DNA from: Nitrospira sp.
GTDB taxonomy: Bacteria > Nitrospirota > Nitrospiria > Nitrospirales > Nitrospiraceae
Assembly (NCBI GenBank): GCA_005116745.1
Contig: SWDS01000006.1
Span: forward strand, 607,222 to 671,221
Length of the DNA: 64,000 nucleotides
Direction of reading: 5' to 3'
In this document: one piece after another, positions 1 to 7,583 of the stretch
How positions within the stretch are numbered: position 1 is the first letter of the stretch
How the letters are laid out: every line of letters begins with the position of its first letter
Translations under genes and position numbers: made by a program
The notes under the pieces: model-generated
The model's database searches: none
Told to the model about the DNA's origin: nothing
Seen by the model: the letters and a program-made list of their open reading frames with translations, nothing else

Positions 1-447
1 ACAAGTTACCGGATCTTCCCGAGTTGCCCTGCCACGTTGATTGCACGGGGGCGGCAAGCCCCTAACCCAGAGTAAGGAGACTGATTCGTCGAGCCTGCCG
101 ATATCATGATCGAGCTGTGCCCCTTCGCTTGCTTCCCGAAAACCAGGTTTGCTCTTTACTGAAGCAACGCACGAGCTAAGTGATGGTTGAGATCGATTTC
201 TTATTGCCCAGTCTGGGTAAGACCATCCAAGCACTGAATGGAGTGCAGATCAGGTTCGGTCATGCTGAACATCGATTCTTGCAGAGCCTATTCTCTGTGA
301 GCACGACTGCTGTATCGGACCTGGATGGAAGTTATTCCCCGCGTAAGCCGCATCTGCAGACGGGCGTTGGGAACTCATCTGAATATTGGTCAGATCAAGA
401 GTAGATTCAAGATCGTATTTCGCGTCACAGTCTTGTGAGGTGGCAAC
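1..447. other. No supported gene
   Basis: I see no convincing gene here. A GTG-initiated frame of 74 codons at 180-404 has no ribosome-binding site, no recognisable motif and an unremarkable composition, so I treat it as chance. The start of the window may be the 3' flank of a gene lying outside it. Confidence 0.4.
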
Positions 448-1140
448 ATGATGATGAAGTGCCAGGTTGGGAGGCTAGGTGTCTCTATCATCTTCGTCCT
501 GATGACGAGTCTGCCGAGTGCATGGGCGATATCGAATGATGCACCCGGCACAGATGGACCCTCGTTGGAGGAGACGGTCGCATTTATCAAAGATACGTGG
601 GAAGCATGTGGAACAATGCACAGTGGTTTGCAACGTATGATCGCTAAGGACGGATCCCTCTGGCATATGGATAGAATGGCGAAGGTCGATGTGGTAGTGA
701 CACCTCCATCAGCTCTCAAAATTGTGACACGTTTCAATGAACACAGGAAGTTGAGCGGCATATTCGGGCTTCAATCACCCGTAGAAAGGATTCAGGAGTT
801 TGACTTGAACGCATTGTCTCCAAGCGTGAGTTCCGAGCAGGAGGGTGAAACTGCGAACCTCTATGGAGTTCGATTGCGTTGTGCGCGGGGGGCCTGCATG
901 AACGAATGGCTGGCGTCTCTCGCAATATCAGGCAAACCCGTACACGAACTAAAAACCGGAAAATTAGTCGTGACGAGTCTCGAGGAGCTTGTCTATGAGG
1001 ATCGCGCCCCTAAAGACAAACCTGGAGAAAGAAAGGGGGAAATTTACATTCCCGTCTGTGACATGGCATCTCTAGACAGCCTCTCCAAAGCCTTTCGCCA
1101 CGCCATCATCAAAGCTGGCGGGAAGAAGCCGCTGTTTTAG
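448..1140 (+). CDS. Exported hypothetical protein
   Basis: A 230-residue protein of unknown function. Residues 1-27 form a clear Sec signal peptide: a hydrophobic core around VSIIFVLMTSLPSAWA, with probable cleavage after SAWA. It is therefore predicted to be periplasmic or otherwise exported. The mature part is soluble-looking with scattered cysteines (CGTMHSG, RLRCARGACM, PVCDMA) that could form disulphides. I recognise no family. The ATG at 448 is preceded by GAGGTGG at good spacing and is followed by two more Met codons, so the start could be up to two codons later. It stands alone, with non-coding DNA on both sides. The role cannot be inferred from context. Confidence 0.75.
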   Translation: MMMKCQVGRLGVSIIFVLMTSLPSAWAISNDAPGTDGPSLEETVAFIKDTWEACGTMHSGLQRMIAKDGSLWHMDRMAKVDVVVTPPSALKIVTRFNEHRKLSGIFGLQSPVERIQEFDLNALSPSVSSEQEGETANLYGVRLRCARGACMNEWLASLAISGKPVHELKTGKLVVTSLEELVYEDRAPKDKPGERKGEIYIPVCDMASLDSLSKAFRHAIIKAGGKKPLF

Positions 1141-1520
1141 GGTGTAGCGTGGACAAGATGGGGAAAGACGTGAATCGTTGAGGATTTAGAGGAGCATGTC
1201 TCCTGAGCAGAGTGCCGTCCTGATCGAAGCTGGATTACAAAGTTTTCCCGCCGTTCATTCCCGATAGCCGCAGGGGTGCGGCATTCCCGCCTTGCTGTTC
1301 ATTCATCCGTCTGTGAAGCCTTCCAAGTGAGTGCGATTTTGGTGGATGAATCGCCTCGGTAGGGCGTCGAGCCAGTAGGCTGTTGGCCCGATCCTTGCCG
1401 ACTTGGATGTCCTGTTTGATTTGATGTCTATGTCTATAATTTACAATGAGTTAGATGCATGTGAGGTCCGTCGGTCATTCCGCAAAAGCTGGATAGAACC
1501 GTGATGGAAGTTCATCTACT
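1141..1520. other. Intergenic region, weak promoter-like site
   Basis: There is no gene in these 380 bases. TATAAT at 1435-1440 is a good -10 hexamer, but there is no matching -35 at 16-18 bp. It could drive the small genes at 1521 and 1743. Nothing else was seen. Confidence 0.3.
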
Positions 1521-1718
1521 ATGACATCTATGCGTAAAAGAGGTTATCCCGGGCCGTGGTTTAGCCGATATAGAACGCGGGCAACGTTTGGAGCGGTATA
1601 CTCTGAACAGAAGAAGCGGTGTGCTTGGACCAGAGAATGCCCCTGTTGTAGAAGACCGCTTGAGAAGATGGACCCGGCGAGTCCCTGGGTTTGTGAATGT
1701 GGATGGCGCAGTCAATGA
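1521..1718 (+). CDS. Small zinc-ribbon-like protein
   Basis: A 65-residue basic protein. Its C-terminal half has two cysteine knuckles, CPCC (near residue 41) and CECGW (near residue 58), separated by about 15 residues. This is the spacing of a zinc ribbon. The N-terminal half is rich in Arg and aromatic residues. The function is unknown; small zinc ribbons of this type usually bind nucleic acid or act as protein adaptors, but nothing here decides that. The ribosome-binding site is weak (GGAAG). A strongly translated small membrane protein follows 24 bp downstream on the same strand, so the two may be co-transcribed. The paired Cys motifs argue against a chance frame. Confidence 0.5.
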   Translation: MTSMRKRGYPGPWFSRYRTRATFGAVYSEQKKRCAWTRECPCCRRPLEKMDPASPWVCECGWRSQ

Positions 1719-1742
1719 ATCGAGCAAGCAGAGGGAGGTACT

Positions 1743-1883
1743 ATGATCCCCATTTTGCACGACATGAGAGCAGCATTTTTCCTCGTGATTGCACTAGCCA
1801 TGCTGGTGTTGATCGGTGCGATGGCTGGGTTAGGAGCAGTCTTGCAACCGATCCGTTGGTCTGATCGGAAAGGATCCCGCTGA
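1743..1883 (+). CDS. Small single-pass membrane protein (46 aa)
   Basis: An ATG frame of 46 codons is preceded by a very strong ribosome-binding site (GAGGGAGGT ending 3 bases before ATG). The product has a short N-terminus (MIPILHDMRA), one hydrophobic helix of about 23 residues (FFLVIALAMLVLIGAMAGLGAVL) and a basic tail (RWSDRKGSR). A single inner-membrane span with the tail in the cytoplasm is predicted from the positive-inside rule. It is too short for most automatic gene lists. The function is unknown. A likely terminator hairpin follows immediately. Confidence 0.6.
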   Translation: MIPILHDMRAAFFLVIALAMLVLIGAMAGLGAVLQPIRWSDRKGSR

Positions 1884-2222
1884 GCAAGAGAGGGGGCTGT
1901 CCGTTTAAGCTACCAGTGGTGCTTGATCGGCCTCTTTTTTCTCTCCTTCTCATGTTTCTCGGATTCTTGCTGGCCCAATTGTAGTTCTCTGTCTAGTCAG
2001 ACAATCTTTCCCCGTCGCCTTGCCAAATATTTGAATGTATTAGGTATCCTGTCATTCATCGGCTAGGCTTCTGCTAAAGCGTCCCTTTTCAAGAGCGGTG
2101 TTATATTTATTTCGTGTGGAGAAGGCAACCGGCGAGATTCACACAAGGGCATCATTACAACATGACTTACCACTGAATCGATTGAGCCGCGGGATCGGGA
2201 TATCATATGGAGGGGAAGGGGC
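1884..2222. other. Intergenic region before pal
   Basis: There are 339 bases without a gene. The first part holds the possible terminator of the small membrane protein (1886-1940). The rest is the upstream region of pal; a GAGGGGAAGGGGC purine tract lies immediately before the pal ATG and supplies its ribosome-binding site. No clear sigma-70 promoter pair was identified. Confidence 0.35.
1886..1940 (+). terminator. Possible intrinsic terminator
   Basis: An outer stem AAGAGAGG/CCTCTTTT encloses a smaller hairpin, AAGC(T)ACC-AGT-GGTGCTT, and runs into TTTTTT at 1935-1940. It sits directly after the stop codon at 1883. The branched fold makes this only moderately convincing. Confidence 0.35.
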
Positions 2223-2858
2223 ATGAGTAGAGTAATTGCGAAGTCCGGAGCGGTGGTAGCAATGGGATTAATTTTATTGTCAAATCAAGGCTGTAACACA
2301 AAATGGCTCAAGTCTGAGGGGGCAGGTGATGCAGAGAGCGGGGCTGCGAAGCTCCCCAATATGTCTAGAGGAGGCCCCAGCGGAGAATTGAGTGGGTTCT
2401 CCCGTAATCCGTCGGAGGAACGACTTGGGCAAGGCGGATACTCGACCTCAATGAACCCGTCTGGGCACAGTGCGCATCAGCGTGCGGAATTGACACAAGA
2501 AGAAAAGGCTGCCGTGGAGGCAGGGTTGCAGGATGTATTCTTTGGGTATGATCAGTGGACCTTGTCGGAGTCCGGTATGGAAGCGCTCAATCACGACGCG
2601 GCGTATCTTAAGGACCATCCAAGCACCACGCTGAAGATTGAGGGGCACTGTGACGAGCGAGGCACGACCGATTACAACATGGTGTTGGGCGACAAACGCG
2701 CCAAGGCAGCTAGGAGCTATTTGGCGGAAATTGGGGCGAATTCCAAGCAGGTAGCGATTGTCTCGTATGGAAAGGAGCGTCCCTTCTGCTTTGATCGGGA
2801 TGAGCCCTGCTATCAACAGAACCGCCGCGGCCACATGCTTCTTTCCACCAAGAAATAG
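2223..2858 (+). CDS. pal: Peptidoglycan-associated lipoprotein Pal
   Basis: This is a 211-residue outer-membrane lipoprotein that ties the outer membrane to peptidoglycan as part of the Tol-Pal system. The signal peptide ends in the lipobox LLSNQGC, so Cys24 is the lipidated residue. A flexible Gly/Ser-rich linker runs to about residue 95. The OmpA-like peptidoglycan-binding domain follows, with the diagnostic stretch IEGHCDERGTTDYN, the downstream LGDKRAKAARSYL and a final NRRGHM. Length and architecture match Pal. The expected neighbours tolA, tolB, tolQ and tolR are not adjacent, so this may be a stand-alone Pal paralogue. ATG 2223 is preceded by a strong purine-rich ribosome-binding site. 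Confidence 0.88.
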   Translation: MSRVIAKSGAVVAMGLILLSNQGCNTKWLKSEGAGDAESGAAKLPNMSRGGPSGELSGFSRNPSEERLGQGGYSTSMNPSGHSAHQRAELTQEEKAAVEAGLQDVFFGYDQWTLSESGMEALNHDAAYLKDHPSTTLKIEGHCDERGTTDYNMVLGDKRAKAARSYLAEIGANSKQVAIVSYGKERPFCFDRDEPCYQQNRRGHMLLSTKK

Positions 2859-2967
2859 GATGTTTCACAAGGAGGTCGATCTGCATAGCGGATCAGTTCT
2901 TCCCTGGGGTTCGAAAAGGTCGATTGGAGTGCTCTCAGATGATGAGATTTGCTGAAGGAATTCATCT

Positions 2968-3348
2968 TTGAAGAAACTCAGTTCTCTCTTCAAGTCAAAA
3001 CCCTCTGATCAGACTCCGGCCAAACCTCTGCCAGAGGATCGGCGGGTCCAGCCACGGTTCACCACCCAATTCCGCAGCACCTTCTCGGGGCAAAAGCAGG
3101 AGGGGCAGGGACGAACTCTGGATATTTCTACCGGCGGGTGTAAGATCGAAAGCGATACTAAAGTGATGCAAGGGGCCACGCTCGAATGCCGACTCCACAT
3201 TCCAGGTCTGGATTGGCCATTGAGAATCGAGGAAGCCACGGTGCGTTGGGTCGATGGCAATACTTTTGGGATTGCCTTTTCGCGTATCACTCCAGAAGAG
3301 CTGGCGAAGCTCAAGTCGATACTCACCGAACTCGAACAAGACGAGTAA
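2968..3348 (+). CDS. PilZ domain protein
   Basis: A 126-residue cytoplasmic protein consisting almost entirely of a PilZ domain, the c-di-GMP receptor fold. The N-terminal binding motif is visible as RRVQPRF and the second motif as DISTGGC (D/N-x-S-x-x-G), about 30 residues later. A short basic N-terminus and an acidic C-terminal helix flank the domain. The start is TTG at 2968 with GAAGGA eight bases upstream; no better start lies in frame. Single-domain PilZ proteins relay c-di-GMP levels to motility, polysaccharide or transport machinery, but its target cannot be told from context. It follows pal by about 110 bp. Confidence 0.8.
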   Translation: MKKLSSLFKSKPSDQTPAKPLPEDRRVQPRFTTQFRSTFSGQKQEGQGRTLDISTGGCKIESDTKVMQGATLECRLHIPGLDWPLRIEEATVRWVDGNTFGIAFSRITPEELAKLKSILTELEQDE

Positions 3349-3580
3349 CTTCTTTTCAAGTCGCTCCAGCCTGTACAGGTCCTCTCTCGTAAGGATTTCC
3401 TGAAATTTATTCGATGCAATCTCGTCGTTCTCCCACACTACAGTGTAGTCGTATGCGTTGTACAGGCGCTATCCTGACCTTGACCACGGTTGACATGGCT
3501 ACCGTAACTGTCGGAAAGTACAGTGCGACTGAAGTCCTAATACAAAAATCATGGTATGAGGATAGAGAAAGGAGTTGGGG

Positions 3581-3739
3581 GTGGAACAGAGGTATGCAAT
3601 CACGGTGAAGTTCTTGGTGGATGCCGATTCGGCGGAAGATGCGGAAGAGATGATTGAAACCGCCTGTGAAAAGGCGTCGGCGGCTTTCCCTGAAATGAGT
3701 TATGAAGGGATTGAGGATATTGAGGAAGATGAGGAGTAG
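3581..3739 (+). CDS. Small acidic protein (52 aa)
   Basis: A GTG frame of 52 codons with AAGGAG six bases upstream. The sequence begins MEQRYAITVKFLVDADS, suggesting a beta strand, then has an acidic helix rich in Ala/Glu and ends in a strongly acidic tail (IEDIEEDEE). No family is recognised. The good ribosome-binding site, regular composition and position 51 bp upstream of msrA on the same strand support a real gene, perhaps co-transcribed with msrA. The function is unknown. Confidence 0.5.
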   Translation: MEQRYAITVKFLVDADSAEDAEEMIETACEKASAAFPEMSYEGIEDIEEDEE

Positions 3740-3790
3740 TCGGTCTTCGCTTGCGACAAGAATCTTGTCATTCACTCGACCGATCACACC

Positions 3791-4354
3791 ATGGGCATTG
3801 AATCGCAATCGATCTTACCTCAGAAGGAAGTCGCTATCCTTGCAGGCGGCTGTTTTTGGTGTCTTGAAGCCGTTTTTGACCAGGTCAGGGGGGTGGAATC
3901 GGTCGAGTCTGGGTATATCGGAGGTAGCCTAGACCATCCCAGTTATGAAGCGGTGTGTGGGGGGCAGACCGGCCATGCCGAGGCCGTGCGTATTACATTT
4001 GATCCCAGCGTGATCACCTATAAAGGACTGCTCGAAATATTTTTCGTCATTCACGACCCCACGACCCTCAATCGGCAAGGAAACGACGCAGGTACTCAGT
4101 ATCGGTCAGCGATTTTTTATACCTCCCCGGAACAGCAGCAAACCGCCGAGGACCTCATTAAATCTCTTATAACTGAAAGACTGTATACCGCTCCCATCGT
4201 CACGCAGGTCGTATCAGTTAGTCCGTGGTATGAGGCGGAGTCTTATCACCAGGAATACTTTGCTCAAAATCCCCTTCAGGGTTACTGCCAGTTTGTGGTC
4301 GGTCCAAAAGTTGCGAAGTTTCGAAAGCAATTTGCTCAGCGCCTAAAAGGATAA
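3791..4354 (+). CDS. msrA: Peptide methionine-S-sulfoxide reductase MsrA
   Basis: A 187-residue cytoplasmic enzyme that reduces methionine-(S)-sulfoxide in proteins back to methionine, repairing oxidative damage. The catalytic signature GGCFWCLEAVF is present, with the nucleophilic Cys21. Family blocks GYIGG, GHAEAV, FDP, FFVIHDPTTLNRQGNDAGTQYRS and YHQEYF follow in the normal order. Length is typical for a single-domain MsrA without fused MsrB. There is no signal peptide. It is preceded by a small acidic gene on the same strand; the next gene is convergent. Confidence 0.95.
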   Translation: MGIESQSILPQKEVAILAGGCFWCLEAVFDQVRGVESVESGYIGGSLDHPSYEAVCGGQTGHAEAVRITFDPSVITYKGLLEIFFVIHDPTTLNRQGNDAGTQYRSAIFYTSPEQQQTAEDLIKSLITERLYTAPIVTQVVSVSPWYEAESYHQEYFAQNPLQGYCQFVVGPKVAKFRKQFAQRLKG

Positions 4355-4365
4355 CGGCACCTCGC

Positions 4366-4866
4366 TCATCGACCGAACCATCCAACCAAGACCTCTCGTA
4401 CCGTCCCAAAGACCGCAGGCTTCTGGAATATTTGATGGGTTTTCAATATCACCTCGGCATGTACGGGGCAAAAAGGCCATTCGTCGGCAGGATTGCCTTG
4501 AACATGGGCAATGATCGATCCATCTCCCTGGTCGGTTGAAGCGTGAAGGACGATCAACGGACTGTTCGGATCAAGTAAACAGGTGTTGTCCTTCTTATTC
4601 GATTGATCTGTCGCTGCCTGACGAATCTGCACCTGCTGTTCACCCTCTGAGAAGACGGTGTCCCCTTCTCGAACAGGGCTAGTTGGAGCGAAAGAGTAGA
4701 GAACCAGCGGGGCGCCGAGAATAACGAGCACTGCCGCAGCCATTGACCAAAGAGGTGGTTCAGTATGGTGCTGGTCGCGTGTTTTCAATGATTCGTTCAT
4801 CCGTAGCAGACTACCTTTTGGATTGACTGCAGCTGCCCACTCTTTGCGTGAGTCGTTGCCATTCAC
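4366..4866 (-). CDS. Membrane-anchored hypothetical protein
   Basis: A 166-residue protein with a hydrophilic N-terminus of about 40 residues, a single hydrophobic segment (about residues 41-59, SMAAAVLVILGAPLVLYSF) and a C-terminal domain of about 100 residues that would lie outside the cytoplasm. The C-terminal part contains two cysteines (CLLD, FCPVH). I recognise no family. The start is GTG at 4866; Met23 is an alternative. It is divergent from the porin at 4980, with the Pho-box array between them, so it could share phosphate control, but this is untested. It converges with msrA, 11 bp from the msrA stop. Confidence 0.6.
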   Translation of the reverse strand: MNGNDSRKEWAAAVNPKGSLLRMNESLKTRDQHHTEPPLWSMAAAVLVILGAPLVLYSFAPTSPVREGDTVFSEGEQQVQIRQAATDQSNKKDNTCLLDPNSPLIVLHASTDQGDGSIIAHVQGNPADEWPFCPVHAEVILKTHQIFQKPAVFGTVREVLVGWFGR

Positions 4867-4880
4867 CAGGCCATCGTCGA

Positions 4881-4935
4881 TTTAACAAATCGGTAACAAC
4901 CCCGTAGCACTATCTTAACGCTGCTCAACTATACC
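4881..4935 (+). promoter_or_regulatory. Pho-box array and -10 of the porin promoter
   Basis: Four 7-base units spaced exactly 11 bp apart: TTTAACA (4881), GGTAACA (4892), CGTAGCA (4903), CTTAACG (4914). The consensus is nnTAACA with four spacer bases, the layout of PhoB-binding repeats. TATACC at 4930-4935 lies about 10 bp after the last unit, where the -10 of a PhoB-activated promoter (no -35 needed) is expected. A similar array precedes pstS. Confidence 0.72.
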
Positions 4936-4979
4936 TCGCCACGTATTCGAAACATGACCAACTAGAGGGAGGTAGCGGA

Positions 4980-6323
4980 ATGAAGAAATGGTGGTTTGCG
5001 GTCGCCGTGTGTGTCTTCGGTCTCGGGTTGATCTTTCAGGCCAATCAGGCTCATGCCAATGTTGAGGATCTCCTGTACGAGAAGGGACAGATTACGAAGG
5101 AAGAATGGCTCAAGCTCAAGGCTGAGCATGAACGAGATGATGCGATCGTTGCCGATAGGGCATCAATCAAGAAATGGTTCGATAAGATCAGTATTCGGGG
5201 GTATGTCCAAGCCCGGTATACCTACCTGCCCGGAGATAAATCCATCCGGAGCGAGTACGATAACACTATTCGGGACAATACCGGATTTGCCTTCCGCCGC
5301 GTCCGCCTCGTCTTTTCGGGCGACGTGACTGATTGGCTGTCCTTTTATATTCAGCCGGAATTTTCCGGCACTGTACCCGGCACGACAGGGGATCAGAGCA
5401 ATCACTTTGTCCAACTTCGCGATGCCTATGCCGATATTTTCATGCCTGTGCCTTTCCTATTCTTTGAGGAAAAGGAATTGCGGGTTCGTGTCGGGCAGTC
5501 GAAGGTCCCGTTTGGGTTTGCAAATCTGCAGTCCAGTCAAAATCGACTTGCGTTCGACCGGGACGACGGCCTCAATAGCGCGGTGAACGGCGAACGGGAT
5601 CTTGGATTTTTCCTCTACTACACGCCGAAGGAGACCAGAAAACTGTTCAAAAAGCTCGTCGAGTCGGGCCTCAAGGGATCCGGGGACTATGGCATGTTAG
5701 GCGTCGGAGTTTATAATGGCCAAACTCTCAATGTCTCGGAGCGGAATGATAATAAACATGTCGTCCTGCATGCCACCTATCCAATGGAATTGCCCTACGG
5801 ACAGATCATTCAGTTCGGTGTCGATGCGTACCGTGGGACGTTCAACGTCGGGACTCCCTCAGGCACCGGCCTCGCAGCAACTCCGACAGTCGAAAATAAC
5901 GGGAACATTCTTGACGAGCGGGTTGGCGTGCACTTTGTACTGTATCCGCAGCCGATCGGGTTCCAGGCGGAGTGGAACTGGGGCAATGGTCCTCAGTTGA
6001 ACGCGACCCGAACTCGCATTGAAGAAGGGGACGTCCAGGGCGGCTACGTCCAGGGGATGTATAAGTGGGACGTGAACAAGCCCTGGTTGACCAGCCTTAT
6101 CCCCTATGTGCGGTACCAAGAATACAGCGGTGGAAAGAAGCATCGGACGAATTCTCCATTCAATGTGGTTCGGGAATGGGAAGTCGGGATGGAGTGGCAA
6201 ATCGCGAAGGCCTTAGAGTTCACGATCGCCTATGCGCGGAGCAGACGTACCGACACGCAGACCGCTCCCTATAACATCCGTGAAGGGGATATTGTCCGGA
6301 CTCAGTTGCAGTATAACTTCTGA
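4980..6323 (+). CDS. Phosphate-selective porin O/P family protein
   Basis: A 447-residue outer-membrane beta-barrel protein. It has a signal peptide of about 26 residues cleaved after HA-NA-like sequence (QANQAHA). A short coiled segment follows (LLYEKGQITKEEWLKLKAEHE), which is typical of OprO/OprP-type porins. The rest shows alternating beta strands and ends in the aromatic C-terminal strand RTQLQYNF recognised by the Bam machinery. The family forms trimeric anion channels for phosphate or polyphosphate. Its placement next to pstSCAB-phoU and an upstream Pho-box array support that role here, though the specificity is inferred. GAGGGAGG precedes ATG 4980. A strong terminator follows the stop codon. 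Confidence 0.85.
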   Translation: MKKWWFAVAVCVFGLGLIFQANQAHANVEDLLYEKGQITKEEWLKLKAEHERDDAIVADRASIKKWFDKISIRGYVQARYTYLPGDKSIRSEYDNTIRDNTGFAFRRVRLVFSGDVTDWLSFYIQPEFSGTVPGTTGDQSNHFVQLRDAYADIFMPVPFLFFEEKELRVRVGQSKVPFGFANLQSSQNRLAFDRDDGLNSAVNGERDLGFFLYYTPKETRKLFKKLVESGLKGSGDYGMLGVGVYNGQTLNVSERNDNKHVVLHATYPMELPYGQIIQFGVDAYRGTFNVGTPSGTGLAATPTVENNGNILDERVGVHFVLYPQPIGFQAEWNWGNGPQLNATRTRIEEGDVQGGYVQGMYKWDVNKPWLTSLIPYVRYQEYSGGKKHRTNSPFNVVREWEVGMEWQIAKALEFTIAYARSRRTDTQTAPYNIREGDIVRTQLQYNF

Positions 6324-6331
6324 TGATGATT

Positions 6332-6357
6332 AGGGGCAGGCGACAGCCTGCCCCTTT
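6332..6357 (+). terminator. Intrinsic terminator after the porin
   Basis: AGGGGCAGGC-GACA-GCCTGCCCCTTT: a perfect 10-bp GC-rich stem with a four-base loop and a short T tract, 8 bases after the porin stop. It separates the porin transcript from pstS. Confidence 0.8.
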
Positions 6358-6389
6358 AATCAAGGCCGTTCGAGATAGCGTGCGCATTA

Positions 6390-6429
6390 TGTAACACGCC
6401 TGTAACATTCGCGTAATGTATTGGCAATG
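6390..6429 (+). promoter_or_regulatory. Pho-box array upstream of pstS
   Basis: Units TGTAACA (6390), TGTAACA (6401), CGTAATG (6412) and GGCAATG (6423) occur at exact 11-bp intervals. The first two are identical. This matches the PhoB-binding repeat architecture and the array before the porin. It lies about 55 bp upstream of the pstS start. Confidence 0.75.
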
Positions 6430-6482
6430 CAACAGGGTTATTGTGCCAATGGAATAAGTCAGTGATGACGAAAGGACTATTT

Positions 6483-7475
6483 ATGAACATATCGGCTGCT
6501 AAGTCTGGTCTAACTTGCATCGCCCTCATTGGAGCTCTTGTTTCGGGCCTCCCATCTGTCTATGCCGATGACCATATCGTGCTGGATCCGGCTTTGAAGG
6601 GGTACCTCAAAGTCAGCGGGGTATCAGGGAATGTCAACAGCATCGGTTCGGACACGCTCAACAACCTCATGACGCTGTGGGCCGAAGGATTTCGCAAGCA
6701 ATATCCAAGCGTCAAAATTCAGATCGAAGGCAAGGGCTCAAGCACCGCACCTCCGGCCTTGATTGAAGGGACCGCACAGCTGGGCCCAATGTCCCGCGCG
6801 ATGAAAAATACTGAGATCGATTCCTTTGAAAGAAAATTCCGCTATAAACCAACCGCATTTCCGGTCGCCATTGATGCGCTGGCCGTGTATGTCAACAAGG
6901 ACAACTCTGTCCAAGGACTCACGATGGCGCAAGTCGATGCGATCTTCTCGAAGACCCGCCGATTTGGGGCGTCGCAAACCCTTGATCAGTGGGGCCAGCT
7001 GGGAGTGACAGGTGAAGTGGCCACCACGCCAATCAGCATTTATGGCCGTAACTCAGCCTCCGGCACCTATGGGTTTTTCAAGGAGTTTGCGCTCAAGAAC
7101 GGCGATTATAAAGATGAAGTCAAAGAGCAGCCAGGCTCTGCTTCCGTGGTGCAGGGCATCACGGAAGATCAGGCTGGGATTGGGTACAGTGGGATCGGCT
7201 ATTTAACCTCCGGTGTGCGCGTCCTTCCATTGGCTGAAAAAGAGGGAGCACCCTTCGTGGCCCCTACGCAGACCAATGCGTTGAACGGCTCTTATCCCCT
7301 TTGGCGGCATCTATTGGTGTACGTCAATAAAGCGCCGAACAAGCCGCTGGATCCACTCGTCAAAGAGTTCATCAAGTTCATCTATAGCAAGGAAGGGCAA
7401 GCCATCGTCATCAAGGATGGTTTCTTTCCACTCCCGCAGTCTGTGATTGAAAAGGAATCGGCAAAAATCGAATAA
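6483..7475 (+). CDS. pstS: Phosphate ABC transporter, periplasmic binding protein PstS
   Basis: A 330-residue periplasmic phosphate-binding protein that delivers phosphate to the PstCAB transporter. It has a signal peptide of about 29 residues with cleavage after VYA. Typical PstS elements are present: the phosphate-binding [15 protein letters not shown] region near the N-terminus, [19 protein letters not shown], and the hinge and ligand motif [13 protein letters not shown] chose ATG 6483, which has AAAGGA six bases upstream; an earlier TTG (6441) and ATG (6465) would place a hydrophilic extension before the signal peptide. It is first in a run pstS-pstC-pstA-pstB-phoU, under the Pho-box array. 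Confidence 0.93.
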   Translation: MNISAAKSGLTCIALIGALVSGLPSVYADDHIVLDPALKGYLKVSGVSGNVNSIGSDTLNNLMTLWAEGFRKQYPSVKIQIEGKGSSTAPPALIEGTAQLGPMSRAMKNTEIDSFERKFRYKPTAFPVAIDALAVYVNKDNSVQGLTMAQVDAIFSKTRRFGASQTLDQWGQLGVTGEVATTPISIYGRNSASGTYGFFKEFALKNGDYKDEVKEQPGSASVVQGITEDQAGIGYSGIGYLTSGVRVLPLAEKEGAPFVAPTQTNALNGSYPLWRHLLVYVNKAPNKPLDPLVKEFIKFIYSKEGQAIVIKDGFFPLPQSVIEKESAKIE

Positions 7476-7583
7476 GTCTAAGGCCGGCTGTCGGAGTGGT
7501 AGACGGTAACAGGCATACGCCGACTCACGATCTTGTGAGAAGTGTAAAGCTGAAACATTGGAACGGACATCGAAAGTCAAAGC

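Noticed and set aside
180-404. GTG-initiated 74-codon frame at the left edge
   Set aside because: It has no ribosome-binding site, signal or motif; composition looks random.
3489-3520. TTGACA at 3490 as the promoter of the small acidic gene and msrA
   Set aside because: No -10-like hexamer lies 16-18 bp downstream.
6441-6482. Longer pstS start at TTG 6441
   Set aside because: It would add a hydrophilic extension before the signal peptide and start right beside the Pho boxes; ATG 6483 has a good ribosome-binding site.
7488-7560. A tRNA-Leu-like stretch (GTCGGAGTGGTAGACGG) between pstS and pstC
   Set aside because: There is no acceptor pairing, no anticodon arm that closes and no T-loop GTTCGA, so it is a chance resemblance to a D-arm.
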